DNA from: Melitaea cinxia
Taxonomy: Eukaryota > Arthropoda > Insecta > Lepidoptera > Nymphalidae
DNA: 64,000 bases
Direction of reading: 5' to 3'
Assembly (NCBI RefSeq): GCF_905220565.1
Contig: NC_059421.1
Span: 10,561,501 to 10,625,500, forward strand
Positions 10,335-22,194 of the stretch are shown here, piece after piece. A program made the position numbers and the translations under genes. The notes under the pieces are model-generated. The model did not search any database. It worked only from the letters and a program-made list of their open reading frames with translations, and was not told the DNA's origin. The first letter of the stretch is position 1. Every line of letters begins with the position of its first letter.

Positions 10335-10605
10335 AGTCAAAATCAAAATCAAAAACAGCTTTATTCAAATAGGCCCCAAGAGCACTTTCGAATCGTCATT
10401 TTACAAATTAAAACTTTAAAAATAAATTATTATATTTGTAGAAGTAAAGCTACCACCGATTCGGAATGTAGATTCTGCAGAGAAGAATCAGCAGAATCGC
10501 AGTTAGGTACTCTTTTGAAAAATAATAGATATATAAACTGTGCTTTATTACAAAATTAGTAACGTGTTACATAAAATACAGCGTCACTAAGTCCACACAT
10601 CTTTA
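10335..10605. repeat. Family A interspersed repeat
   Basis: The copy runs from a TTTATTCAAATAGGC block to CACCGATTCGGAATGTAG and the AAGAATC/ACTCTTTT end. Other copies lie at 29930-30095, 35485-35760 and 59080-60170. It has no durable ORF; it may be a LINE 3' untranslated region. Confidence 0.65.
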
Positions 10606-10974
10606 TCAACTATGTAACCCTGCGCCTAATAATAAGCTTTATCTATTATTATTTTTTTAATAAAAACAGTACAACAGGAAATGCATTGCTAAAAATTTGC
10701 AGCAGTCTAACTAGTGAAGTATAAATATCAGCTAAACATGTAAGTATCAAGATATCGAGAGTAACAAACAAAGAATTGGAATAACAAAAGCACGGGCATT
10801 ATAATCCCGTGGATATATATTGTTATATAAAAAAATATCAGCTAAACAATATTACCCTCAAGTAGTGTTGAGCTTTTGTGGTGTCCTAGGTAGACAGAGC
10901 TCTTGGGGACACTGTTTTGACAGTGGGTGTAGGGTGGGAAACGCGCTTGCAATATTTTTTTTCTTTTTTTTTAT

Positions 10975-11280
10975 AAATAATAAATAACGCTTCAGCCTGT
11001 AATATCCCACTACTGGGCATAGGCCTTTTCCCCATGTAGGAGAAGGATCGGAGCTTAATCCACCACGCTGCTCCAATGCGGGTTGGTGGATATATTCCTT
11101 ACTATGAGTAACGATCGCTATCAGGTGTACATGATAACAACCGGGACCGACGGCTTAACGTGCTGTCCGAAGCACGGTGGGGAGAACCATAAGGACTGCA
11201 CAAACACCCAGACCACGGCAAACGCCTGTATGGCCAATACAAACGTTTGACAGACACGTGGCTAGTTCAAACACGGGACA
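10975..11280 (-). repeat. SINE family C, near full length
   Basis: Reading on the minus strand, the copy ends with AGTAGTGGGATATTACAGGC. It contains the ATGTACACCTGATAGCGATC core. The tRNA-like head is degraded here. Confidence 0.7.
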
Positions 11281-11429
11281 ATCAAAATGTTTACTATCTG
11301 GGCTACATTTTAGAATGATAAATTTTAATTGCGACTAGCAACCCGGATTGGTTATGTGTGAGTTCAGTTTCCTGAAGTAGATAACGAGTTCACGCTTAGA
11401 AAAAAACGAGTGTGCTTTAGACCACACTG

Positions 11430-11590
11430 AACTGAAGTAAAACTTACGAAACCTATAACTTTCTATCTTCACTAACTTATATCTTCCGTTCGCCTCGCCC
11501 GATTACATTTTTCGTAACGCTCTCGTCACGCATTCACCAGCTTACTCCTCAAGTCAAGCGTGCACAAAGAAGTTTTACTTCAAAAATGTG
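11430..11590. repeat. Family I MITE-like repeat
   Basis: The outer ends are inverted (TGAAGTAAAACTT near 11433 and AAGTTTTACTTCA near 11575) and enclose GTTCGCCTCGCCCGAT. Related copies lie at 16786-16925 and 41816-41956. Confidence 0.6.
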
Positions 11591-11639
11591 ATAACATTTG
11601 AACCCATAATCATTTAATGAACCATCGTACACATTACAC

Positions 11640-12530
11640 AAAATAATTGTGTTTACTTGCAAACGAAAAAAAACCGACTTCAATTACATCGACAAGTAAT
11701 ACAACGTAAGTACACGAAAAAAAAAAATCCTAACGCACTAGTTGTCACTACGATTTTCGTGGGTTTCCCTCTTTTCTCTGGGATTCCATCATCAGATCCT
11801 GGTTTCCTTATCATGGTACCACACTTGGGATATCTCCTTTCCAAAAAAAAAGTATCAAAATCGGTTCATAAAACGATGAACGATGAACGGTGGTCGATTT
11901 TTGATATGATATTAAATAATTGTGTTTGCTCACAAACGAAAAAAAAACCGACTTCAATTATATCGACGAGTAATACAACGTAGATCGACGAAAAAATAGT
12001 CAAGCAACTACGCGTTATCAAAGATTACTCAAAAAGTAGTTATCAGATCTCGATAAAATTTATATGTGACCACATGATAAACATCAGCTTTTGATTAAAT
12101 TAAAAATTATCAAAATCGGTACACCCCGTAAAAAGTTATTACGGATTTTCGAGAGTTTCCCTCGATTTCTCTGGGATCCCATCATCAAATCCTGGTTTCC
12201 TTATCATGATACCAAACTAGGGATATCTCCTTTCCAACAAAAAAAGAATTATCAAAATCGATACATTCAGTAGAAAGTTATGCGGTATAATACAACGTAG
12301 GTCGACGAAAAAAGCGTCAAGTAAAAACGCATTATTAGATATAACTCAAAAAGTATTTGTTAGATCTCAAATAAATTTAAATGGGACCAATTGGCACACA
12401 CCACCTTTCGATTAAATCAAAATTTGTCGAAATCGGTATACCCGGTCAAAAGTTCTGATGTAACATACATAAAAAAAAAAAAATACAGTCGAATTGAGAA
12501 CCTCCTCCTTTTTTGGAAGTCGGTTAAAAA
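11640..12530 (+). repeat. Family F repeats, partial copy followed by near-full copy
   Basis: A shortened copy (about 11640-11930) is followed by a near-full copy from GTGTTTGCTCACAAACG to the GGAAGTCGGTTAAAA end at about 12530. F ends carry ACCGACTTC and GAAGTCGGT in inverted orientation. The open frames here are translations of the repeat, not genes. Confidence 0.7.
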
Positions 12531-12589
12531 TGTTTAGAATTTCCTAATGTGTGAATAACACAAAAATAAAATCGAACAAAATAAACGAT

Positions 12590-12672
12590 GAAGTTATCCC
12601 CCAAACATACGTAAAACATATATATTATATTCGAATTGAGAAACCTCCTCCTTTTTTGAAATCGGTTAAAAA
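12590..12672 (+). repeat. Family F 3' end fragment
   Basis: About 80 bases match only the terminal part of F (AATTGAGAAACCTCCTCC to TCGGTTAAAA). Confidence 0.55.
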
Positions 12673-12763
12673 TATGGTGAAACAAAGATTTGACTTTGCA
12701 TCAGAATATAAATCGCTTAGTTACTAGTTCTCCGCTTTCATACTAAATTAAGCAAAGTACTTT

Positions 12764-12983
12764 CATCCTTACAGCCTATACAGTCCACTGCTGGACATAG
12801 GCCTCCACAAGTTTACGCCAAAAATAACGTGAACTCATGTGTTTTGCCCATAGTCACCACGCTGGGCAGGCGGGTTGGTGACCGCAGTACTGGCTTTGTC
12901 GCACCGAAGACGCTGCTGCCCGTCTTCGGCCTGTGTATTTCAAAGCCAGCAGTTGGATGGTTATCCCGCCATCCAACTGCCGC
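12764..12983 (-). repeat. Family B retroposon with 13-bp target duplication
   Basis: AGCAAAGTACTTT flanks the insert at 12751-12763 and 12984-12996. Read on the minus strand, the element ends CCAGCAGTGGACTGTATAGG. Loss of the other end fits 5' truncation during reverse transcription. Confidence 0.8.
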
Positions 12984-12996
12984 AGCAAAGTACTTT

Positions 12997-13552
12997 GACC
13001 AACCATAATTGAAAATACATGTTTAAAATCAATTTCGTATCAAATTTAATTGAGATTGATGAATCAATACACGATTTAAATGTCAGTAATAAAATCCATT
13101 TGAGTATTAATTACTTTGACAAGCCCAGAGTGTTTGTGTATTTACTGAAATAACCATTTCGATATAAAGTTTTTTTAGTTATTTTTTGTTATGGACTAGC
13201 TTTGAGTACAGTACAGTAAAGAAATAACTATAAATATTGTATCAAATAATTTGTATAAAATTTAAATAATAGTATTTTTTTTTCATTCTCTCTGAAAGTA
13301 AATTTAAAGTAATATAAATACTTTATAATTAGAAGAATAATAAAGAATAAGAAATCGTGGCGCTATTTAAAGTTGTCTGTATGATAGTAGATTCTTTGTA
13401 AACATTTACTTTTTTCTTTGTAAATTAGATTGGATATTGATATAGTGTGAAAAAAAAAATGTGTTGGTTGCTGATTAAAAAATAAACTTTTTTTTTTCAA
13501 TTTGTATTGTCTAAGACAAACTTAAAAACAGATACAGGTCAGCCGTTGTGCG
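12997..13552. other. AT-rich, nothing recognised
   Basis: No ORF, structured element or known repeat is seen. Confidence 0.5.
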
Positions 13553-13565
13553 GGTATAACGTACA

Positions 13566-13871
13566 TACACATTACATTACAGCCTATAAAGTCCCCTGCT
13601 GGACATAGGCCTCCACAAGTTTACGCCAAAAATAACGTGAACTCATGTGTTTTGCCCCTAGTCACCACGCTGGGCAGGCGGGTTGGTGACCGCAGGGCTG
13701 GCTTTGTCGTACCGAAGACGCTGCTGCCCGTCTTCGGCCTGCGTATTTTAAAGCCAACAGTTCCAAGGTGGTGGCGGAACTGTGTTATCCCTTAGTCGCC
13801 TCTTACGACACCCACGGGAACAGAGGGGGTGGCTATATTCTTCAGTACCGTAGCCACACAGTACAGTAGTA
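13566..13871 (-). repeat. Family B retroposon, long copy with 13-bp target duplication
   Basis: GGTATAACGTACA is duplicated at 13553-13565 and 13872-13884. The copy spans the GTGTGGCTACGG head, the CGTAAGAGGCGACTAAGG block and the CCAGCAGGGGAC end on the minus strand, and is one of the most complete B copies in the window. Confidence 0.85.
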
Positions 13872-13884
13872 GGTATAACGTACA

Positions 13885-14699
13885 AAAATACTGAATAAGC
13901 TAATTTAGTATTTAGTTTATTTAGATGTGTCCTTTATCTAAACAAAACGTGTATGAGTTCCGACGCACGACTGGAGTTTACTCCTTCAGATCGACTGTCT
14001 AAGTAGGCACAAAAAGGCTTACTAGTCTAAGGAAATAAATACTATATCAAATGGTAAATAAACGAATCAAATGACAAAAACGTAACGTGGTCATTCGTTC
14101 AGTAAATACCAGGCAATGGCCTTATACGAAAATCGATTCTCCTCTCTCCAATAAGAAAATCTACATCAATACTAGAAACTTCTGCCTCTTGAATATCTGT
14201 TAACGTAACTACAAGTATCTTGACAGAATGACCACTTCATCAGAGCTCTTTGCTCTGTAGCGGAGAATTTCCAGACTGCAACACACGTACAGTACACCCC
14301 CCTTTATTGTAACCACATTTACAATAAATTAATCATTTGTTTGCAATCATCAGTTGCGATTCCACGGCCATTAGCGTTGATAATTGTGTCAACTAAATTA
14401 AACTTCTGTTTGCGCGGTTCGAAGGCAAATTTAGAATTATTTACAGCAAATATTCCGCAATGCAGCCAATCAGGGGCCCTGATTGAATGCGGTCATTTAT
14501 ATCATGGTAGATTCATGGTATCGTTTATTCAACTTCTAGTTGAGGTATTGCAACTTGAAAATGTTTTTCGTTGAGATTTTGAAGTTCGATTCGGTTGGAC
14601 TGAATGGTCTGGTTAGATGGAACATTTTTTAATATCAAGTTCGAATTGTTGCATAAGACGAATTGGTATTCCTTGGCACGTAAAGTTACCTGTTCATTT
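13885..14699. other. AT-rich, nothing recognised
   Basis: A 77-codon open frame at 14341-14574 lacks homology I can recognise and is probably chance. Confidence 0.5.
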
Positions 14700-15300
14700 T
14701 TAAACGAATTCCAAAAAGAGGAGGTTTCTCAATTCGACTGTATATATTTTTTTAAGTGTGTTCGCGGATAACTTCGTCGTTTATGAACCGATTTTGTTTT
14801 CTTTTTTTTTTTTTTGTTAGGAAGAAGATTTTTTTTTATGTCACTTGGTCGGCAAACAAGCGTACGGCTCACCTGATGGTAAGCGATTACCGTAGCTTAT
14901 AGACGCCTGCAACACCAGAAGCATCACAAGCGCGTTGCCGACCTAATCCCCAATCCCCCAGGAGCTCTGGTCTCCTTACTCACCAACAGGAACACAATAC
15001 TGCTTGAAAACAGTATTATTTTGCTGTGATCTTCTGTAAGGTCGAGGTACTACCCCAGTCGGGCTGCTCCATATTTTGAGCAGGAAATTCCTGCTGTGCC
15101 CTACCTCAGTTAAATTCCAAAAATGGTACCATGGCAAAGAAACAAGGATCTGATGATGGTATTCCGGAGATATCGAGTGGAATCTTCGAAAATCATAGTG
15201 GCGACAAGTGCGTTTGTTAATTTTCTTCGTCTACTTACGTCGTATTACTTGTCGTTGTAATTGAAGCCGGTATTTTTCGTTTGCTAGAAAACAATTATAT
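14700..15300 (-). repeat. Family F copy split by a family E insertion
   Basis: F sequence at 14700-14828 (reverse orientation) stops in a T-run and resumes near 15116 with CCAAAAATGGTACCATGG, ending near 15300. The intervening 290 bases are family E. Confidence 0.7.
14829..15115 (-). repeat. Family E retroposon, nested in F
   Basis: On the minus strand it runs from TAACTGAGGTAGGGCACAG to a GCCGACCAAGTGACATAAAAA tail, so it looks like a poly-A retroposon. Further copies lie at 21899, 30965, 31505, 31988, 34280 and 62788. Confidence 0.7.
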
Positions 15301-15709
15301 ATTCATCAAGGAAAGTGTAAATCATATTTTCATTCCTATAATCATCAGATTTAGATATTTTTTGTTTAATTGAAGACCCCGATATTGAGGAATTGTCCAA
15401 GGAATATTAATCAATAGCTATACAAATAAACGCTTTACAGAACACAGGCCTCAGTAAGATGAAATTCCTGTGTTTGGAGTCCAGACATACATATCAGACA
15501 CAAATGCACAATAATATACAATAACACGTTAATAGCCCTAATTAAGTCTACACTACCTCGCGGTTCGATCCGTTTAATTACCGATAGCATGGGAATGTCA
15601 GGATAAGTAATTGCCTACATGTTTGCACCGCCACTTATATGCGTATCAAGTTTCATTACAATTGGTTCACTTGAATCCATCAGCCCTGCAAACTTTCGCA
15701 TTAATATAA

Positions 15710-15880
15710 CTAGTAGTTGCCCAGAGGTCGAAATTTGACCATCATTAAAAATTTAAATTAAAGAAAATAAAAAAATAATGAAAATAAAGAACCTTTTAAA
15801 AAAAAATCAATTTGACTACAGACTTTGACAATCAACAAAAAAGTATGATAAACGTGTGTGTGGCAAATATATGGTAGTGT
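15710..15880. repeat. Family K repeat
   Basis: The block begins CTAGTAGTTGCCCAGAGG and includes GACTTTGACAATCAACAAAA. It recurs in opposite orientation at 28437-28603. Confidence 0.6.
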
Positions 15881-15989
15881 GTGTTATGTTTTTTTTTTAA
15901 ATGTAATTTTGTGCATAGTTAAAAAAAATATGAATATTCTGCACTCATCCTATATAAACCATAAGTGTGCGAAATTTCACACTCCTCAT

Positions 15990-16112
15990 CATTTCAGCCT
16001 CTCACAGTCCACTGCTGGACATAGGCCTCCACAAGTTCGTGCCGAAAATGGCGTAAACTCACGTGTTTTACCCATAGTGACCACGCTGGGCGGCGGGTTG
16101 GTGACCGATTCG
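15990..16112 (-). repeat. Family B, 5'-truncated copy
   Basis: Only the terminal ~120 bases of B are present, from TCACCAACCCGCC to CCAGCAGTGGACTGTGAG on the minus strand. Confidence 0.65.
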
Positions 16113-16119
16113 TTGTAAC

Positions 16120-16465
16120 ATACTCCTCAGTCGGCGTAATTTTCGTAAAAAGGGATACAAAGTTTTTGCTTCACGAATTAATATATAGATATCAAGAACA
16201 ACATTACACCTAGCCTTATATGTAAATTAGAACCACAAACTATTACAAGAATAACCTTTCGAAATGAACCGTCAACAAGTCTAAACTCAATTGGAAGCGA
16301 GGCCAATTAACATCAGATAGATGTTCCAATTAAAATATCAACGGTTTTAGAACAAATCTATTGATTCTTGTGGATGGCGATAAGCGGATTTGTACATGTT
16401 ACACGAGCGCCAGTGTCACTGATGCAATAGTAGCAGTACTTTAAAATACAATTAAATTACTTATT
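16120..16465. other. Nothing recognised
   Basis: AT-rich sequence without a supported gene or repeat. Confidence 0.45.
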
Positions 16466-16467
16466 TT

Positions 16468-16776
16468 TAACCAACTTCAAAAAAGGAGGAGGTTTCTCAA
16501 TTCGACCGTATATATATTTTTTTATGTATGTTCGGGGATCACTTTGTCGTTTATGAACCGATTTTGATAATTCTTTTTTTGTTAGGAAAGAGATCCCAAA
16601 AGTGGTATAAGGAAAACAGTATCCGATGATGGCATCCCCAAAAAATCGAGGGGAACCTTCGAAAATCGTAATGACGACTAGGACGTTTGTTAATTTTTTT
16701 CGTCTACTTACGTTTTATTACTTGTCGATGTAATTGAAGTCGGTTGTTTTCGTTTGCTAGCAAACACAATTATAGC
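16468..16776 (-). repeat. Family F, internally deleted copy
   Basis: Both F ends are present in reverse orientation within ~310 bases; the full form is about 650. It abuts a family I copy. Confidence 0.65.
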
Positions 16777-16785
16777 GTTACGAAA

Positions 16786-16925
16786 AGTGTGATCGGGCGA
16801 GGCGAACGAAAATTGACAGGGATTTATAAATTAGTAATGATAGAAAGAGAGAGTGACGTTTTGTAAATTTTACTTCAGTCGTGTAGTCTGAAGAACACTC
16901 GTTATTTTTTCTCTACACAATTAAA
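16786..16925. repeat. Family I repeat
   Basis: It contains GATCGGGCGAGGCGAACG, the reverse of the 11430 and 41816 copies, and a TTTTACTTCAGT terminus. Confidence 0.55.
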
Positions 16926-17872
16926 GCAAACGCTGGCCTGTATGTCTTAGAAAATTGAACAACCTTTTTCTTCTTCTGGTCTAAGTAAATATGTTCCCAA
17001 AATAGCATCTAATTTCAAAATCTACATATATTCAAACTTTACCAAACGCCAAAACAAACGCCTCCAAATCTAAATTATTAATCTTAGAAGCCAATAACTA
17101 CATTCACCTCTTGAAAGATTTAAAACCAATTCCGCAATACCTATAAAACATTAAAATCAACGTCGAACCACAGCCCCGTCTGTTAGCAGTTATAAAACAA
17201 ATACTTTATCACATCAATACTGCACTGACTATTCACAGATAACTTCCTATATAAAATCATATTTCATTTTCAATACATTTCGCCTCTAATACCGCGAATA
17301 TCCCAAGCGTAGAACAGAAACAAAAGCCAATGAGAATCGTGACGTAATTGACATGTCGGTTTGATATCCGTCCCTTTCTAAAACTATAAGAAAGAAAGAG
17401 ATGAAGCTAGCAAAAAGAGATTATGCAATAAAGAACACGGTTATTAGGTGCAATGCAGTCGGTAAAGCTCAAAATTGATTGCACAATTGTGTACCACTCA
17501 TTTCGAGCATTTTTAGGTATAAGGTTTTAAAATAGAATTTCTGGATTGGAAATATCGGGGATTAAAATGTGAAAAACGTATACATTGAACGAGTCTGTAT
17601 TGTTTGTTTTAAAGAGATTATTATTTGTTTGTCAATAAGCGAACTCGGTTCGCGGTTCCCGAGTAAAATACCGAACTTATCAAGAAAGATACTTTAATAA
17701 TGTTTCATTGAAGGGTCATAAAACGAATTTTATTTTTTTGTCTTTATAGATAAACTAAACGTTTTCAAGTGTCACTTTTGTATTTAGAATTCTTACTGAC
17801 ATCTATTGCCCTGTAAATATAAGTTAGCGGTTAAATTCTAAAACATAAGATATAAAACAGGAGGTGTTTTGT
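16926..17872. other. Unannotated AT-rich stretch
   Basis: No ORF or repeat is supported. An imperfect palindrome GAACTCGGTTCGCGGTTC lies near 17641. Confidence 0.4.
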
Positions 17873-18168
17873 GCTTCAGCCTGTAATATCCCACTACTGG
17901 GCATAGGCCTCTTTCTCCTTGTACGAGAAGGATCAGAGCTTTTTTTGTAGTTACGTCACTCAGAACTTTTGATTGGTTGGACCGATTTCGATGATTTTTC
18001 TAATTGAAAGGTAGTGCGTGTCGTGTGGTCCCATTTAAATTTAATCGAGATCTGAATATCTTTTTGAGTAATCTTTGATAACGCGTATTTACTTGATTAT
18101 TTTTTCGTCTACCTACGTTGTATTACTTGTCGATGTAATTGAAGTAGGTATTTTTTTCGTTTACGAGT
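17873..18168 (-). repeat. SINE C fragment joined to a family F fragment
   Basis: The first ~70 bases match the 3' end of SINE C (TTCAGCCTGTAATATCCC on the plus strand). From about 17945 the sequence is a reverse-orientation F fragment ending TTTTTTTCGTTTACGAG. Confidence 0.55.
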
Positions 18169-18960
18169 AATTCATTTAATAACATGAAAATTTTCAACCT
18201 GACCACTGATAAAACTGTGTATATTCATTGTTTGCAACTTTGTGAAACTAGTAATTTGATGCAAGTCATATTTTGAATTTTTTTTTGTAGTACCAGGGCA
18301 ACCAAGCGTAGCTTCCAGGTAAGCGTTCATAAAAGGATTACCATAATTTTTTTATGTTTGGCCTAGGACCAGAACCTGGAGCTTCAAGCACCTTACCCAC
18401 CCTCGCTGTTTACGTAGCATGTCTCCTGAACCTCCTATGACAAAACATTATGTATTAATATAAGTACTAATGTGTATATTATTGATTGCATGGAAATAAA
18501 ACAAAATAACACATTACTACACCAAGAAATAATGGTAAATATTTCTAATATTAAAATTATGACATTTCAAAAAATAACCTCGTCTCTAATTTTAAGATTA
18601 CTTTTAAAGCTTACAAATTAATTCAAAATGAATTACAAGAGGTTAAATTAAAACATAGACATCGTGTTTTGTCTTGGAAATTTTTCATTTCCCTCCAAAG
18701 GCGTCGGGGGGACAAAGCCTTTAGAACGGCTACTGAAATTACGGACTGCGTTTAATTCTTTAAAAAAAATTAGTTGACGTATAATTTTTGTCGGTTTACT
18801 GTTTAATTTGACAGTTGACGTGTTGTCATCTGCGTTTATTTAGATAAATATTCCTCAATAATAAAACTATCAAGGTTAGTTGTTATTATTGACCATGCGT
18901 TATAATTGGTAAAAACGATAAAATAAAAAAACAAACACATGGTTTTAATTTATTTTAACT
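18169..18960. other. Mostly unassigned, degenerate family E near 18290-18420
   Basis: The E-like trace is weak (GGGCAACCAAGCGTAG, then TAAGCGTTC...GATTACC). The rest is AT-rich with no supported feature. Confidence 0.4.
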
Positions 18961-18999
18961 AACATTAGTATGAGACAAAGATATTTTTACGTCTGACCG

Positions 19000-19322
19000 G
19001 ACGAAAATCGCCGCGTTGGCGGTTGCGGGTTCGATCCCCGCACATGACAAACGTTTGTATCGGCCATACAGGTGTTTGCCGTGGTCTGGGTGTTTGTGCA
19101 GTCCTTGTGAGTCTCCCCACCGTGCCTCGGACAGCATGTCAAGCCGTCAGTCCCGGTTGTTATCATGTACACCTGATAGCGATCGTTACTCATAGTAGGG
19201 AATATATCCGCCAACCCGCATTGGAACAGAGTGGTGGATTAAGCTCTGATCCTTCTCCTATATGGGGAAAGTGGCCTATACCCAGACCTATACCCAGTAG
19301 TGGGATGTTAAAGGCTGAAGCG
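19000..19322 (+). repeat. SINE family C, near full length with tRNA-like head
   Basis: The head GCGGTTGCGGGTTCGATCCC is a pol III B-box-like sequence of a tRNA gene. The body carries CCGTGCCTCGGACAGCATG and GATAGCGATCGTTACTCATA, and the tail ends AGTAGTGGGATGTTAAAGGC. This is a tRNA-derived SINE, not a functional tRNA. The overlapping ORFs are translations of it. Confidence 0.75.
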
Positions 19323-19389
19323 GACAAAATTCGAATACACAAACTGAACAGTTTATTATACAACAGAGTCTGTGTAACATCTAAAAGTG

Positions 19390-19525
19390 TAACAAGGCAC
19401 ACAACCGCCTGCCCACCGTCGTGACTATGGGCAACACAAATGAGTTCACGCCATTTTTAGCACAAGCTTGTGGAGGCCTATGTCCAACAGTGGACTGCGA
19501 TAGGCTGAAATGATGATGATGATGA
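19390..19525 (+). repeat. Family B, truncated copy with (ATG)n tail
   Basis: In sense orientation it ends TGGACTGCGATAGGCTGAA followed by ATGATGATGATGATG, showing the short-repeat tail that defines the B 3' end. Confidence 0.7.
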
Positions 19526-20623
19526 GTTAAGGTATTATTCTTCGACTTATTATTACTGGGTATCAGAACCTTCTCATTTTCTATTAAAAAAATGTCTAGC
19601 AATATCTAAACCTTCTATCATCAATGTAACGGAATAAAATAACACATTTTGTAAATTTATTCAATTTCGAAACGTTCCCTGTGAATGGACATGACGATAT
19701 TAATGTAATTATGGTCGCATGAGTCGTGCTGCGGTTGAACTTGTGGCATACGTTTAGTGTGGTCCATGTTACAGCGGTCCATGTTACATGTCATGCAAAA
19801 AAACAGATTCGATGACAGAACGCTTACTTGCATAAGTAAGCAGATTGTCTACAAAAATAAGGATCAAAGCAATATAAAACTATAATCGTATCCCTTCTGT
19901 AAAAAACTTGAAGTTCTGTGTTAAAGAAGATAAAACTAGGATCTTCGAAAACGAAAAAAATATTTTTAACTTAAAGCGAGAGTGACGTTTTGTTATTATT
20001 GAAATGAGGGTAGTTTGATAAAAATTTAAAATAAGGCAGTCAAATGCGAAGGAATAAGTTTTAGGGTCCAATTCTCTTTTTGCAAGATTATGTAAGACGA
20101 TTAATTGTTTTAGTGATAGCATTGATTTAAGCCGTAATTCTCCATCAACATTTCACAAGTCCATGTTGATTGCTTAGTAAAATATCTGCTTATCTCTTAC
20201 GATAAATATCTTCCTTGTTTGTAGTTAGTGTATTCAACTTTACGTATATTTTTAAATTTCTTTTTTGTTAATATATATTTAGTCAAGTTATTAGGTATTA
20301 TTACATTCACTGGCTTATCCACATTGTTATTTCTTATTTGAATTTAGAGTTTGCTTTTAAGTCATTGTTATAATAATATAATTATATGAATGTATGTTGT
20401 ATATATTTTGTGCTTGTGTAAGCAATTGTTTGTGAACCTTAAGAAAAAATAAAAAAGTGTGTGTGTAGTGTGTGTGTGTGTGTGTATGTTTGTGTGGACT
20501 TATGTACGCACGTTAGAAGTTATACTTCATTGGCTAGCTAATTTCACGTTGCTAGCTTCTTCTTCTTGAGTAGCTAACTTCAGGGTATAGGTTTTTTGTG
20601 AAGGAGTGTACGCATCGTAAAAT
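19526..20623. other. Unannotated; GT-rich microsatellite at ~20456-20484
   Basis: AT-rich sequence whose only clear feature is the GTGTGT run. Confidence 0.5.
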
Positions 20624-20651
20624 TTACTGTCATCATTTTTCCCTAACGCGC

Positions 20652-20820
20652 CTACGCCTCTTTCCCCATGTAGGAGAAGGATCAGAGCTTAATCCGCCAC
20701 GCTGCTCCAATGCGGCTTGGCGGATATATTCCCTACTATGAGTAACGATCGCTATCAGGTGTACATGATAACAACCGGGACCGACGGCTTAACGTGCTCT
20801 CCGAGGCACGGTGTCCGGTG
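20652..20820 (-). repeat. SINE C fragment between 28-bp direct repeats
   Basis: A 169-bp piece of family C lies between two exact 28-bp direct repeats (20624-20651 and 20821-20848; both begin TTACTGTCATC and end AACGCGC). This looks like a long target duplication, although the insert lacks both SINE ends. Confidence 0.7.
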
Positions 20821-21303
20821 TTACTGTCATCATTTTTCCCTAACGCGCTTAATGAAGTATAACTACAAAAATATATAAACTACATAAATAAGAATTTGAT
20901 CCGGATAAAAGCCATAACATAAAAACCAAGAATTTGATTTTGATCCTAAATTATCACGTTATTCTATTGCAAATCGGAAGATATACATATCTCAAAATTG
21001 CTCCCGTAATACGTGCATATATATATTGCTCTAAGGCCTGAGATGAATTTTAAATGAAAATCTAGCACTAGGAAATTCATTGGTCCAAATTCAGATATAA
21101 ATTTGCAACTGTCTGTAAGATATACGTGGCCTGTTTTATATATTTGTTATGCATACGTTACTAAAAGCTGATAAATGCAGAAACTGATTTGTTTTCTGAT
21201 GCTGTTTATTATTTAATTGTCGCAATCTATAATCTATAAAACTTCTAACCCAAGTCCACGAACAAAGAAGTCTATTTTATTTTTTAAGTGTTACTTCTTT
21301 CAG

Positions 21304-21398
21304 CGCATGAGGATAAAATTTTTACGGATGAAACGTACGAAGATGTGCAAAATTTTGATGAAACGGCAACGTTTTTGTCTAACAACAGAGCCACCTAG
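21304..21398 (+). other. Possible terminal exon of an unidentified gene
   Basis: After a pyrimidine-rich tract ending TTTCAG at 21303, a frame from 21306 gives 30 codons to TAG at 21396-21398. The peptide is acidic and non-repetitive, starting HEDKIFTDETYEDVQNFDE. The stop lies inside a short repeat (GAGCCACCTAGCGTG) that recurs near 21609, so the true 3' end may have been altered. I do not recognise the protein, and chance is possible at this length. Confidence 0.2.
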
Positions 21399-21399
21399 C

Positions 21400-21895
21400 G
21401 TGCAGTATAGAAACTACAGAAGTTGTTACATTATTCATTATTGTTTGTTTTCTAATTTCTTACATTTCACATATTTTATGATAAATTTGAAAATAATTAG
21501 GAAGCTCTAATTTGAACTGTTTACGGAAACTAGCGTGATATTTTGTGATCGGTTGGTTACCGTGATCTTTTAATTAAAATAAAAAAATCTATTTTGTTTT
21601 TTGTAGGTAGAGCCACATAGCGTGTACTATAGAAATTACAAAGGTCATATACATTTATATCGATAGTAATACATTGCAAACTAACTAGATGGCGCTAAGA
21701 AGTTTCACTTCTGACATGTGTACTTTGCACGCACGCACTTTTTTTGTAATTTACAAATTTACAAATTTAAAAATTATCATAATTCATTAAAGTAAGGCAG
21801 GGCTCATCCGCAAAAAAAAAACTAAATTCAGGGCTGTCCAACTGGGGAAGCACCTCAAATAAAGAACAGCAGAAAAACAACCTTACAGAAGATAA
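21400..21895. other. Unassigned, with a short duplicated motif
   Basis: The motif around GAGCCAC-TAGCGTG-TATAGAAA appears near 21388 and again near 21609. Nothing else is recognised. Confidence 0.4.
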
Positions 21896-21898
21896 TAC

Positions 21899-22190
21899 TT
21901 TTTTTTTATGTCACTAGGTCGGCAAACAAGCGTACGGCTCACCTGATGGTAAGCGATTACCGTAGCTTATAGACGCCTGCAACACCAGAAGCATCGCAAG
22001 CGCGTTACCGACCCAATCCCCCATCCCCCGAGGCGCTCTGGTCACCTTACTCACCAACAGAAACACAATACTGCTTGAAAACAGTATTATTGAGCTGTGA
22101 TCTTCTGTAAGGTCGAGGTACTACCCCAGTCGGGCTGCTCCATATTTTGAGCAGAAAATTCCTGCTCTGCCCTACCTCAGTTAAATACTG
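21899..22190 (-). repeat. Family E retroposon, near full length
   Basis: On the minus strand it runs from TTAACTGAGGTAGGGCAG to a TGACATAAAAAAAA tail. Confidence 0.7.
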
Positions 22191-22194
22191 CTCA

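Noticed and set aside
19023..19424. 133-codon open frame
   Set aside because: It is a translation of SINE C and flanking family B; the same peptide fragments arise at other SINE C copies.
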